DNA of 64,000 nucleotides from Paenibacillus naphthalenovorans (GTDB lineage Bacteria > Bacillota > Bacilli > Paenibacillales > NBRC-103111), in contig NZ_FNDY01000007.1 in the NCBI RefSeq assembly GCF_900099895.1, positions 124,001 to 188,000 of the forward strand, in the 5' to 3' direction. Of this stretch, positions 27,377 to 35,722 are shown in pieces (the first letter of the stretch is position 1; each line of letters starts with the position of its first letter). The translations under genes and the position numbers were made by a program. The notes beneath the pieces were generated by a model. That model saw only the letters and a program-made list of their open reading frames with translations, was not told the DNA's origin and did no database searches.

Positions 27377-28415
27377 GGATACCCTCCTTCATCACTTGCA
27401 TAGGATTCACGTCCTTTTTCCGGTTAAAAAATAGGCGGTCCAGTCCTTTGAAAAGCTCGACAATAATTCCTTCCGGAACGAACCTGACGACAAGCAGGAG
27501 CGAAACGCCGAGAATGACTAAGGCAAACTGATTTCCGCTTGAGGAAAGATATTGGGAAAACCAGGAATAAATCAGGGTGAAAACCATAGCCGCCGTTAAG
27601 TTCTTCCGTCCTCCGGCTGCCACAAGGACGACGGGCAGCGTCGCTGCAGCCAGACCCATGGTGGAGGGTGTCATATAGTTGCCCCATGCCGCATATAAAA
27701 TGCCGCCTAATGAAGCTATCATGCCGCTTAACGTGAATACCATCGTCTGAATTTTGGGAACATTATACCCGAACATATGACTGCGTTCTCTGTTTTCCCG
27801 AATCGCGAGAAGCGCGTATCCCCACCTCGAAACGACCAGATAACGAAGCAGAAGGTATATGGCTATGAGCAAAAAGAGAACTAAATAGTAAAAGCTATTG
27901 CCGTTGAAAGTGAACAAGGCTTCCCCGAACCCGATGGAAACGGTAGGAATGCCGTTGATCCCGTTATAGCCTCCCAACAGCACGTCGCCGATTTTCCATT
28001 CAGAGCCCGCCGTCTGCGCCATGAAGGTTTCCAGAACGAGCGTAACGCACAACGTAATCAGCCCGACGAAAACGTCGTTCACTCCTCCGTAGAACATAAA
28101 ATAACCGAGAATCCAGGCCACGACGCCTGCCGCCAATACGCCTGCGACAAGAGCAACGGGAGTAAAGGAAGGTTCGCCCACATTTAAATAAAGAATGCCG
28201 TAAACATAACCGCCGATACCGAAAAAGATCGTTTGACCGAAGCTGAAAATCCCGGTATAGCCCCAAATCAAAGCCAGACTTAATGACAGAAACACCGAAA
28301 TCATGAAGTTAGCCACATTCAACACTTTATATGCGGATGCAAACAACGGGATCAAGATAAAGGCGGCAAAAAGCAAGACCGCTATGACATTCTCCGCATT
28401 CAACCGAAATTTCAT
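27357..28415 (-). CDS. Urea/short-chain amide ABC transporter permease (UrtC-like)
   Basis: A 352-residue LivM-type permease with about nine hydrophobic segments, LALIWGYTGIFSFGQTIFFG and the ATPase-contact region RWGYALLAIRENRERSHMFG. It pairs with the UrtB-like gene 6 bp upstream. Confidence 0.9.
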   Translation of the reverse strand: MKFRLNAENVIAVLLFAAFILIPLFASAYKVLNVANFMISVFLSLSLALIWGYTGIFSFGQTIFFGIGGYVYGILYLNVGEPSFTPVALVAGVLAAGVVAWILGYFMFYGGVNDVFVGLITLCVTLVLETFMAQTAGSEWKIGDVLLGGYNGINGIPTVSIGFGEALFTFNGNSFYYLVLFLLIAIYLLLRYLVVSRWGYALLAIRENRERSHMFGYNVPKIQTMVFTLSGMIASLGGILYAAWGNYMTPSTMGLAAATLPVVLVAAGGRKNLTAAMVFTLIYSWFSQYLSSSGNQFALVILGVSLLLVVRFVPEGIIVELFKGLDRLFFNRKKDVNPMQVMKEGIHGKSTI

Positions 28416-28421
28416 TGCCCG

Positions 28422-29303
28422 TTACCTCCCCCGCATTAATTTTTTCTCGATCAGTCCTGAAAAACCAAGCGGGAATATTCGAATGAAAAGAATCGCTACG
28501 ACCAAAAGACCCAATTTGCCGATCAGCGTGCCATAAAGCATGGACAGCACACTGTTCACTGCCGACAAGGCGCCTCCGGATAATAAAGTGCCCACCAGCG
28601 GATTCGCGCCGCCGACAATCACCGTAACAAAGCTCGGCATAATGAAGCTGGACCCGAACGTCGGCGAAATCGACATCGTCGGAGCATACAGGCCGCCTGT
28701 CAGCCCGGCGAATGCCGACCCCAGCATAAAGGTAATGGTATACATCCTGGAAGTATTGGTTCCCAAACTTTGCGCAACCGCGCGATTTTGCATCGTCGCT
28801 CTGGACCTTAGTCCAAACTCTGTATGCATAAACAACCAGTACATGAAAAACAGCAGAGCCAAAGCACAAACAAATAAAACCACCCTGTAGTAGGAATAGG
28901 ATCCATCGCCTAAAGTAAAGGAACCGAGCGGAGTCGAGATGCCCTGTAAAGAAGGACCCATAAGAATAAGCATGCCCTGGCCCAAAATAAGACTGATCCC
29001 CCAGGTCGCTACTACCGAATCCAACGGACGGCCATACAGGTAACGAATAATTAATCGGTCAACAATGTAACCGAAGATCGCTACGAAAACTGTCGCCGCG
29101 ACGACCGCCAACGGCAATGGAACACGGGAGTGCGCCAGCAATGTCGTAATATACGCTCCGAGCATGATAAACTCTCCATGAGCGAGATTGACGATGCCCA
29201 TCATACCGAATATAATCGCCAAGCCTATCGCCGATATGATCAGGAAAGCAAAGCTGTCCATGAGCTGATAAGATACGTTGAAGATACTAAAGAGAAAATT
29301 CAC
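28422..29303 (-). CDS. Urea/short-chain amide ABC transporter permease (UrtB-like), GTG start
   Basis: A 293-residue LivH-type permease with IGLAIIFGMMGIVNLAHGEF, RVPLPLAVVAATVFVAIFGY and the contact region TEFGLRSRATMQNRAVAQSL. It starts with GTG at 29303 behind GGAGG. Confidence 0.9.
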   Translation of the reverse strand: MNFLFSIFNVSYQLMDSFAFLIISAIGLAIIFGMMGIVNLAHGEFIMLGAYITTLLAHSRVPLPLAVVAATVFVAIFGYIVDRLIIRYLYGRPLDSVVATWGISLILGQGMLILMGPSLQGISTPLGSFTLGDGSYSYYRVVLFVCALALLFFMYWLFMHTEFGLRSRATMQNRAVAQSLGTNTSRMYTITFMLGSAFAGLTGGLYAPTMSISPTFGSSFIMPSFVTVIVGGANPLVGTLLSGGALSAVNSVLSMLYGTLIGKLGLLVVAILFIRIFPLGFSGLIEKKLMRGR

Positions 29304-29411
29304 CGGGCCGCCTCCTTTCCGAACTTCTACCCGATGCTTGCGAGGGCTGCCCTAAGCGATATCCGCACACCGGTATCCGCCAGGCCAAACCCAAAGCCGC
29401 ATGTTGTATTT

Positions 29412-30692
29412 CTATTTATCCAAAGGTGTATATTGTTTGTTGTCCGCTTTCGTTGTCAAATCGACGCCCTTCTCTTTGGACAACCAGTCCGGCACCACAT
29501 TCTCGAAGGTTTCGGGGAAGGTGATCTTATGATTCTCGTCCGCGTGCGCCAAATACACATTCTTAATCGCATGGTGCGTTTTTGGATCAATGGTTGTTTT
29601 TCCCGACGGGGAATCCACGCTAATCCCGCTTTCAAGCGCCTTGATTACCGCTTCCTTCTCTACGGTTCCCGCTTTTTTGACGGCCTCCGCCCATAAATAA
29701 ACGCCTGTGTACTGGGCTTCCGCTTCCATCCCGATATACGGCTCATCCGGGAATTTCTCGCGCCATTTTTTCACAAAAGCCTTCGCCTCCGGCGTCTCCA
29801 ACTCTTCCATAAAGGTTGCCGTGACATACATATTCGCCAAGGCCGGCGGTTTGAACCGCTTGTGCTCGTAGGCTTGAGCCATATTGACCGTCGTGGCCAT
29901 CGGCAGACCCTTGATACCGGATTTGGACCACTGCTCATAGAAAGATGACTGGGGAACGCCTACCAGCAATGTCACCAGGACATCCGGTTTGGCCTGCTGA
30001 ATCTTGCTGATGGTGCTGCTGAACTGAGATACGCTTAACGGGATGAATTCCTCGCCAATGATTTTGCCGCCGTTTTCTTCCGCCGTTTTCTTCACCCATT
30101 GAGCCGTAATTTGGCCGAAGTTGTAATCAGCCGCAATCGTGTAAATATTCGGTCCGTACTTCTTGATCATGGATTTGATCAGTGTCACGACTTGATGCTC
30201 CGGCACGGCGCCGGTAGCAAACGTATATTTGCTGGCAACGCCGCCTTCGTATTGATTGTTATAGAAGTAAAGCATTTTGTTTTGTTCCATAATCGGACGG
30301 ATCGCCTCGCGGGATGCACTGGTATATCCGCCCATCACCACATCGACTTTGTCCTCGAGAATCAATTTGCGGGCCATTTCCTGATAACGCTGGTTGTCTG
30401 ACTGCGTATCGGGAGCCACGATTTCAATTTGCCTGCCCAATAGCCCTCCGCTTTTATTGATTTCATCGACAGCCAGCTCGGCCGCATGATATTTTTGCAT
30501 ACCTACCAGAGCAAAATCGCCTGAGCGATCCTCTAATACTCCGAGCTTAATGGGAGAATTGCTTGCATCCGATCCGGAATCGGATGAGGACGGAGAAGAA
30601 GAACCGCAAGCGGCCAACATGGACATACACAAGACTAGAGCAGCGCTAATGAAGGTCTTAGGTTTTAACAATTTGCGATATGAATGGGTCAT
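29412..30692 (-). CDS. Urea/amide-type ABC transporter substrate-binding lipoprotein
   Basis: A 426-residue AmiC/UrtA-type binding protein (Peripla_BP_5 fold). The lipobox is LAAC with Cys29. The mature protein has KLGVLEDRSGDFALVGMQKY, AVDEINKSGGLLGRQIEIV and the family stretch YNNQYEGGVASKYTFATGA. The ATG at 30692 follows AGGAGG at 12 bases, longer than usual, with no better choice. It is the first gene of the amide operon, whose promoter carries a GlnR/TnrA box and two GntR-type palindromes. Confidence 0.9.
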   Translation of the reverse strand: MTHSYRKLLKPKTFISAALVLCMSMLAACGSSSPSSSDSGSDASNSPIKLGVLEDRSGDFALVGMQKYHAAELAVDEINKSGGLLGRQIEIVAPDTQSDNQRYQEMARKLILEDKVDVVMGGYTSASREAIRPIMEQNKMLYFYNNQYEGGVASKYTFATGAVPEHQVVTLIKSMIKKYGPNIYTIAADYNFGQITAQWVKKTAEENGGKIIGEEFIPLSVSQFSSTISKIQQAKPDVLVTLLVGVPQSSFYEQWSKSGIKGLPMATTVNMAQAYEHKRFKPPALANMYVTATFMEELETPEAKAFVKKWREKFPDEPYIGMEAEAQYTGVYLWAEAVKKAGTVEKEAVIKALESGISVDSPSGKTTIDPKTHHAIKNVYLAHADENHKITFPETFENVVPDWLSKEKGVDLTTKADNKQYTPLDK

Positions 30693-30809
30693 AAGATGTA
30701 TGTACCTCCTGATCATTTTTTTAATTTCCGGCCTTACTTCATTCCTGATTGACCATCCCATTCTCTATGCCGAAATACGTGTCCCCCCCGTGTGATCATC
30801 TGAAGAAAC

Positions 30810-30822
30810 TTGGTCAGACCAG
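30810..30822. promoter_or_regulatory. Palindromic operator A of the amide operon
   Basis: TTGGTCAGACCAG, nearly identical to the palindrome at 30863-30875. It lies about 118 bp upstream of the binding-protein start, downstream of the -10. Centre-to-centre distance to the second copy is 53 bp, close to five helical turns. The FadR-type regulator at 31074-31799 is the obvious candidate ligand. Confidence 0.7.
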
Positions 30823-30839
30823 AAGTGTGTAAAAAATTT

Positions 30840-30856
30840 TGTTATATTATATAACA
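30840..30856. promoter_or_regulatory. GlnR/TnrA box over the -10 of the amide operon
   Basis: On the minus strand TGTTATATAATATAACA matches the GlnR/TnrA pattern TGTNA-N7-TNACA at every fixed position. It contains the TATAAT that is the best -10 of the operon. Nitrogen control of an amide-scavenging operon is the expected logic. Confidence 0.75.
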
Positions 30857-30862
30857 TGAAAC

Positions 30863-30875
30863 TTGGTCTGACCAA
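30863..30875. promoter_or_regulatory. Palindromic operator B of the amide operon
   Basis: TTGGTCTGACCAA is a palindrome (TTGGTC-t-GACCAA) that would overlap the -35 region of the minus-strand promoter. Together with operator A it brackets the core promoter, a good geometry for repression by a dimeric GntR protein. Confidence 0.75.
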
Positions 30876-31024
30876 CTTCTTATGGGCTATTATAGCACTA
30901 TACATTGTTTTTGAATAGTATTTATGTAATATTTATTTACACTAAATAAAAAATAAAGGCCTTTAAATTTTATAGTTAACATAATAAGTAATATATTTGC
31001 TCTCGTTACCTTAAAAAATGGATA

Positions 31025-31049
31025 CAAAAAAAGGCCTGCAGCAGGCCTT
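31025..31049 (-). terminator. Terminator of the NCS1 permease-GntR operon
   Basis: AAGGCCTG-CAG-CAGGCCTT stem (31031-31049) followed on the minus strand by a run of seven T, 25 bp after the GntR gene stop. Confidence 0.85.
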
Positions 31050-31073
31050 GGGTAGCTGAGCATGATATGTTCT

Positions 31074-31799
31074 TCATCCATCGTTGGGCGTAGGATCGAG
31101 GGACTTGATCAACTGAATGGTGTAATCGATATGCCTTTCCATTTCTTCAGCGGCACGACGACCGTCCTTGTCGATAATGGCCTGCAGTATGGCCTGGTGC
31201 TGACGGGTAAATTCAGCGTTGGCTCCGCTGATCATCTGCGTTTGAACACGAACGGTATACAAGTTCGGCGTGACCAGATCCGAAACCAAAATCAATATAT
31301 CCGATAGCGTATTATTATAAGCGGCTTTCGCAAGAAACAAATGAAAATCGATGTCCGCCTGGATCATGTTTTCCAGATCAGCAGCTGCAACCATCCGCTC
31401 CATGACGCCTTGCATTAAACGGATGTCGGCGTCTTTTCTGCGTTTTGCCGCCAGTTTAGCAATACCGCCCTCAAGCACCTTCCGGGATTCCAATAATTCA
31501 ACGGATGTTTCCGTAGGAATCGTGAAAAACGGGAGCATATTGGTCAATATTTTGGGAATATGAGGAGTTTTAAGAACGGTGCCTTCACCCGGTTTAGAGT
31601 GAATCACGTCGAACATCTCCAATATTCGCAGCGCTTCTCTTACCGAAGACCTGCTCACCTGTAAAAATGAGGCCAACTCGCGTTCGGTCATTAATTTATC
31701 ACCGGCAACCAAATTGCAGGAAGTAATATACTCACGAATTTGATGCAATACTTGTTCAAACATCCGATGATTTTTTTGGACTGTCGTCATTCCAATCAC
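31074..31799 (-). CDS. GntR-family (FadR/FCD subfamily) transcriptional regulator
   Basis: A 241-residue regulator. The N-terminal winged helix is clear (GDKLMTERELASFLQVSRSS, then VREALRILEMFDVI). The C-terminal FCD domain is all-helical with metal/ligand-type residues in IQADIDFHLFLAKAAYNN and TRQHQAILQAIIDKD. It probably starts at the GTG at 31799, which overlaps the previous stop (GTGA) with AAGGA six bases upstream; an ATG three codons later is possible. It most likely binds the paired TTGGTC/GACCAA palindromes at the divergently placed amide promoter and senses a carboxylate or amide product (inference). Confidence 0.9.
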   Translation of the reverse strand: MIGMTTVQKNHRMFEQVLHQIREYITSCNLVAGDKLMTERELASFLQVSRSSVREALRILEMFDVIHSKPGEGTVLKTPHIPKILTNMLPFFTIPTETSVELLESRKVLEGGIAKLAAKRRKDADIRLMQGVMERMVAAADLENMIQADIDFHLFLAKAAYNNTLSDILILVSDLVTPNLYTVRVQTQMISGANAEFTRQHQAILQAIIDKDGRRAAEEMERHIDYTIQLIKSLDPTPNDG

Positions 31800-31993
31800 T
31801 TCCCGTCCTTGCGGTTATTATTGGCTTTTTGCAGGGGTTCTCCAAATCCGCACTCATCGTCTTCCATTCTCAAGAAGCGGTCACGGCATAATGCCGAACA
31901 AAATGTATGATCTCTTTCGGGAAATCCCGCAACATGAATGACCGGCTCCCCGACGATGAGTTTGGAACAAATCTCACATTGATCTTTAGTCAT
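31796..31993 (-). CDS. Small zinc-finger-like protein
   Basis: A 65-residue protein with two Cys pairs, CEIC and FCSALC, spaced like a TRASH/MYM-type zinc site, then an acidic tail and a basic end. AGGTGGTG precedes the ATG. It sits between the NCS1 permease and GntR genes and overlaps the GntR start by 4 bp, so its translation is coupled to that of the regulator. Function unknown; a partner or metal-sensing accessory of the regulator is possible. Confidence 0.7.
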   Translation of the reverse strand: MTKDQCEICSKLIVGEPVIHVAGFPERDHTFCSALCRDRFLRMEDDECGFGEPLQKANNNRKDGK

Positions 31994-32029
31994 CTTATCA
32001 CCACCTGTCCACTTAATCCAGACCTTCCT

Positions 32030-33481
32030 CTACCCGTCAGGCGCTTTTCCTCTATAGTAGGAAGGAGGTATCCAATGGGTCTCCCGGTCATACGGAAACT
32101 CGGTAAAATAATAAAAGCCTCTCGTGGCTGCAGTCAAAATAATATGCAGTACAGCGCCGACGATCATGGATAAAAAGGATGCATAATATATCGGATATAG
32201 CCCCAGCATGCCGAAAACCCCGACAGATACGCCAAATCCCAGAGAAATCAATCCCGTCGGATTCCACCGGTATAAGAAAGGCCTGCGGTATTCGATAAAA
32301 TCGGTTGGCCCCAGTCTAAGCAGCTTACGGCATACATAATGATCGGCGAGCATGATAAAGATCCATGTATTCGTCAAAATCCCGGTAATGGCCAGCCAGT
32401 TTTCGAGGTACTGCACAATATTAAAAGAATAAAACACGCATCCCAATACATAAACTATGATCATCCAAAACTGGCGCCCGGGCTTAAATCGGAAGGCCAG
32501 CGAAAACGTATTGGAAAGAGCCAATGAACCGGAATACAAATTCATGACATTCACCCGAAACTGGGTAACCAGAACAAACAGCACTCCCCAGATTCCTATC
32601 ACCTTCGGGAAAACATAGCCGGAATCCGCAGCCAGCATCTTAGCATCGCCACCTGTAATCGTGGGCATTAACGTGTAAGCAAACAACGGCCCGATGAGGA
32701 TTGTAACAAACATCGGGACAAGCATGCCGATCATGGCCAGGAATCCTCCCCGATATCCCGAATTTTCTTTTGCAAAACGCCCGTAATCGGCAGCCATAAG
32801 ACCTTGAAACACCATTTGCCCATTCGCCATCATGAATGCAATCCACATCGAGTGTTCCGGAAGCCACGGCAGCACCCACCGATCCGGTCCCGCAACCTGA
32901 TAATGATGGGTCAATTGATATAAACAAAGTCCGAGCAATAAGGCGTATATCACGACTCCCCAGGTTTGAAAAATTTGCAGTGCCTTCATTCCATACCATA
33001 CAAACAACAGCTTGACCAAACCTAATGCCCCAAATATCAAGGTCCCTTCTACCGCATCAAACTCCACATGAAAATATAAGGAAATAGCATGCGTTACAAT
33101 CGTACCTTCAAATAAAAAATAAAATACATAGTTCATTCCGTAAATGAAAGAGGTAACGGCAGAACCCATATAACCGAAGCCCATGCCGCGCGTCATCAAA
33201 TCTATGGTCAGCCCTTCTTTGCTGGCTAAACGGATCATCATCATACCGATGATCGTCGAGCCGATAAAAAAATAGCTAAGCGGCCACAGCATATCAGGCC
33301 ACCCTACGACATAACTCAACTGCGCCCCGAAGGTGAAAAAAAACATGGCCGTTGAGTTGCCGAGCAGAACGGCAATGATGGCCGGAATCGGCCAACGATA
33401 ATACGAAGGAATCTTACGGATCGCATAATCTTCAATGTGTTCGGATCGAGTGGTTTGTGTCGGACCTTGGAACCATTTCAT
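32030..33481 (-). CDS. NCS1-family permease (cytosine/purine/allantoin type)
   Basis: A 483-residue membrane protein with about 12 helices. The opening RKIPSYYRWPIPAIIAVLLG is followed by LGNSTAMFFFTFGAQLSYVV, typical of the bacterial NCS1 nucleobase:cation symporters, and the C-terminus stays cytosolic. It heads an operon with the zinc-finger protein and the GntR regulator. A GlnR/TnrA box 103 bp upstream predicts induction in nitrogen shortage. The substrate is probably a nitrogenous base or related amide-containing ring. Confidence 0.85.
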   Translation of the reverse strand: MKWFQGPTQTTRSEHIEDYAIRKIPSYYRWPIPAIIAVLLGNSTAMFFFTFGAQLSYVVGWPDMLWPLSYFFIGSTIIGMMMIRLASKEGLTIDLMTRGMGFGYMGSAVTSFIYGMNYVFYFLFEGTIVTHAISLYFHVEFDAVEGTLIFGALGLVKLLFVWYGMKALQIFQTWGVVIYALLLGLCLYQLTHHYQVAGPDRWVLPWLPEHSMWIAFMMANGQMVFQGLMAADYGRFAKENSGYRGGFLAMIGMLVPMFVTILIGPLFAYTLMPTITGGDAKMLAADSGYVFPKVIGIWGVLFVLVTQFRVNVMNLYSGSLALSNTFSLAFRFKPGRQFWMIIVYVLGCVFYSFNIVQYLENWLAITGILTNTWIFIMLADHYVCRKLLRLGPTDFIEYRRPFLYRWNPTGLISLGFGVSVGVFGMLGLYPIYYASFLSMIVGAVLHIILTAATRGFYYFTEFPYDRETHWIPPSYYRGKAPDG

Positions 33482-33583
33482 AGAAATACTCCCTCATAAA
33501 CTTTCCAGCTTTCCAGCATATTGAATTCCGGGTTTGTCGTGTGGTTTGGAGCAAAATAGGGAGCACCCTACGAAATAACTTCA

Positions 33584-33600
33584 TGTAATATAATATAACA
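33584..33600. promoter_or_regulatory. GlnR/TnrA box upstream of the NCS1 permease
   Basis: TGTAATATAATATAACA on the plus strand matches TGTNA-N7-TNACA at all fixed positions and differs from the amide-operon box at one base. It lies 103 bp upstream of the permease start, in the divergent region shared with yjlC-ndh. Confidence 0.7.
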
Positions 33601-33824
33601 TAAAATAAATGAATTGTGGTTTCCTTTATGAATATGATCTAAACGGTGTTAGAGGGTATCGCTTCTTTCATAACTAATATTTTCCTGAGTTTTTGGTAAA
33701 AAATTGGAGATCGAGGTGGTAAAAATTTTTTAATAAAAAAATGACACAAAATCATGCAAAATGTACAAAATAGGTGTACAATAAGAAAAGTGGCTCGGAT
33801 GCGTGCAATTCTGTGATCCATTCA

Positions 33825-33842
33825 ATGTGAAGATTTTCACAA
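33825..33842. promoter_or_regulatory. Rex box upstream of yjlC-ndh
   Basis: ATGTGAAGATTTTCACAA matches the Rex consensus TTGTGAA-N4-TTCACAA except at the first base. It lies 97 bp before the yjlC start. Rex is known to repress yjlC-ndh in Bacillus subtilis when NADH is low, so the site and its target agree. Confidence 0.8.
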
Positions 33843-33938
33843 CGGAAAATATAGTAAATTATGTTTATTATATATAACATCCATATTTGCAGCGACGAGC
33901 AAGGTACTATTTACACGAAATAAGGAGGAACGTAGCAA

Positions 33939-34370
33939 ATGTTAGAAACAACCATTCAGAAATCGGAACAAGAAACTCCCGCGGTACAAGGGAAGCCGGA
34001 TGTGCTGGATCAATTGTTAAAGCCTGAAGTGCAAGAATCCTTGACTGTGTTGGTGGATCAGCTTCCGAAGCTCACCGAAATGATGACGCTTCTAACGAAA
34101 ACATATGATCTGGTGCAAAAAGTAGCTACAGACCGCGTGCTTATTCAAGATATGGTAGGCGGTATCCAGGAAGTGGTCAAACCGCTCGAGGAAAAGGCAA
34201 AAGCCATAGCGTCGGCCGCAATCGAAGCCAATGATCGTGCCGAGCAAAGCGATGCCACCATCGGCCTGTTCGGCATGCTGAAATTGCTTAAAGATCCGGA
34301 GCTGCAAAGAATGCTGCGTTTTGCGCAAGCGTATCTGGATATTATGAACGAAAGAAAACAACAAGCCTAA
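33939..34370 (+). CDS. yjlC: DUF1641 protein, YjlC-like
   Basis: A 143-residue, mostly helical protein of the DUF1641 family (VLDQLLKPEVQESLTVLVDQ, then GLFGMLKLLKDPELQRMLRF). AAGGAGGAACG precedes the start. It lies 27 bp before ndh, the same order as yjlC-ndh of B. subtilis. The biochemical role is unknown; it may help Ndh at the membrane. Confidence 0.9.
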   Translation: MLETTIQKSEQETPAVQGKPDVLDQLLKPEVQESLTVLVDQLPKLTEMMTLLTKTYDLVQKVATDRVLIQDMVGGIQEVVKPLEEKAKAIASAAIEANDRAEQSDATIGLFGMLKLLKDPELQRMLRFAQAYLDIMNERKQQA

Positions 34371-34397
34371 TTGATGGAACTGAACGGGGGACTGAAC

Positions 34398-35576
34398 GTG
34401 AAAAAGCAAATTTTAATTTTGGGTGGCGGCTACGGCGGCTTGTTAAGCGCCCTTTCCGCTCGTGCAAATTTATCGATAGAAGAAGCTTCGATTACTGTAA
34501 TCAATCGCTTTGGGACGCATCAAATCATTACGGAGCTGCACCGTCTTGCTGCAGGTAACGTGGCGGAAAAAGCTGTTGCGCTGCCATTGGAAAAATTGTT
34601 TAAAGGCAAAGACATCCAATTAAAGGTCGGAACAATTGAACATATCGATTTGGAAGCGCGTAAAGTCTTAGTGGCCGACGGCACAACCTACAACTACGAC
34701 GCATTGGTTCTAGCTCTTGGCAGCGAAACCAACTTCTTCGGCATTCCAGGTCTTCAAGAAAACAGCTTTACACTGAAATCCGTAAACGATGCCAACCGCA
34801 TTTACATGCATGTGGAAGAACGGATTCGCGAATACAGCAAAACGAAAAATAAAGCGGACGCTACTTTCGTTATCGGCGGCGGCGGCCTCACAGGCGTCGA
34901 GCTGGTTGGAGAACTTGCGGACGAGCTGCCGGGCATTTGCCGCAAAAACGGTGTGAATTTTGAAGATGTATCGCTCTACCTGGTCGAAGCTATGCCAACC
35001 ATTCTGCCGATTTTCTCTGCGGATTTGATCGAACGCGCGACAGCGAGCCTGGAAAAACGCGGTGTGCAGTTCTTGACAGGTTTGGCAATTACCGAAGTGA
35101 ACGGCAACACCGTCAGCTTGAAAGACGGCAGAACCATCGAAACCAACACACTGGTTTGGACCGGCGGCGTACAAGGCAACTCGCTGGTAGCCAACTGCGG
35201 TATTGAAGTGAATCGCGGCCGCGCAACGGTGAATGAATTCCTGCAATCGGTATCCCACCCTGAAGTATTCCTCGCCGGCGACTGCGCGGTCGTCTTCGGT
35301 CCTGAAGGACGCCCGTACCCGCCAACAGCACAATTGGCATGGCAGATGGGTGAGCTTGTGGGCGCAAACATCGCGGCTTCCTTCAAGGGCGGCAAAATGG
35401 ACGCGTTTGCTCCGGTCTTCTCCGGAACACTCGCCAGCCTGGGACGTAAAGACGCTATCGGTTCCATCGGCCAAAACGGCATCGAATTGAAAGGCGCACC
35501 GGCTTCCATCATGAAAAAAGCGAGCAACGCCCGCTACCTTTCCCACATCAACGGCTTGTTCGCACTTGCTTATTAA
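34398..35576 (+). CDS. ndh: Type II NADH dehydrogenase Ndh, GTG start
   Basis: A 392-residue FAD enzyme that passes electrons from NADH to menaquinone at the inner face of the membrane without pumping protons. It has the FAD-binding LGGGYGGLLSALSA, the NADH-binding IGGGGLTGVELVGELADELP and the late FAD motif VFLAGDCAV, plus WQMGELVGANI. It resembles B. subtilis Ndh (YjlD) along its length, including the end HINGLFALAY. The GTG at 34398 is chosen for the GGGGG site seven bases upstream. Confidence 0.95.
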   Translation: MKKQILILGGGYGGLLSALSARANLSIEEASITVINRFGTHQIITELHRLAAGNVAEKAVALPLEKLFKGKDIQLKVGTIEHIDLEARKVLVADGTTYNYDALVLALGSETNFFGIPGLQENSFTLKSVNDANRIYMHVEERIREYSKTKNKADATFVIGGGGLTGVELVGELADELPGICRKNGVNFEDVSLYLVEAMPTILPIFSADLIERATASLEKRGVQFLTGLAITEVNGNTVSLKDGRTIETNTLVWTGGVQGNSLVANCGIEVNRGRATVNEFLQSVSHPEVFLAGDCAVVFGPEGRPYPPTAQLAWQMGELVGANIAASFKGGKMDAFAPVFSGTLASLGRKDAIGSIGQNGIELKGAPASIMKKASNARYLSHINGLFALAY

Positions 35577-35595
35577 AAAAATAGTTTTCCTAAAT

Positions 35596-35627
35596 AACAA
35601 GCCTTCGGGATTTCCCGAAGGCTTGTT
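35596..35627. terminator. Bidirectional terminator between ndh and the YheC/YheD gene
   Basis: A 14-bp perfect stem AACAAGCCTTCGGG / CCCGAAGGCTTGTT with loop ATTT, 19 bp after the ndh stop, between convergent genes. Confidence 0.85.
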
Positions 35628-35722
35628 TGTATAGATCTATGTCTGAACCTCCAAACCGATAGGAATGGCCGCTGAAGTCCCCTTCCCTAAGCCCTTTTTA
35701 CTTGGCAGTACCCTGGCAAAGG

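Noticed and set aside
33862-33879. Third GlnR/TnrA box TGTTTATTATATATAACA
   Set aside because: The spacing is one base too long and the arms match poorly.
34710-35600. 296-codon minus-strand open frame opposite ndh
   Set aside because: Shadow of ndh; no ribosome site and no family resemblance.
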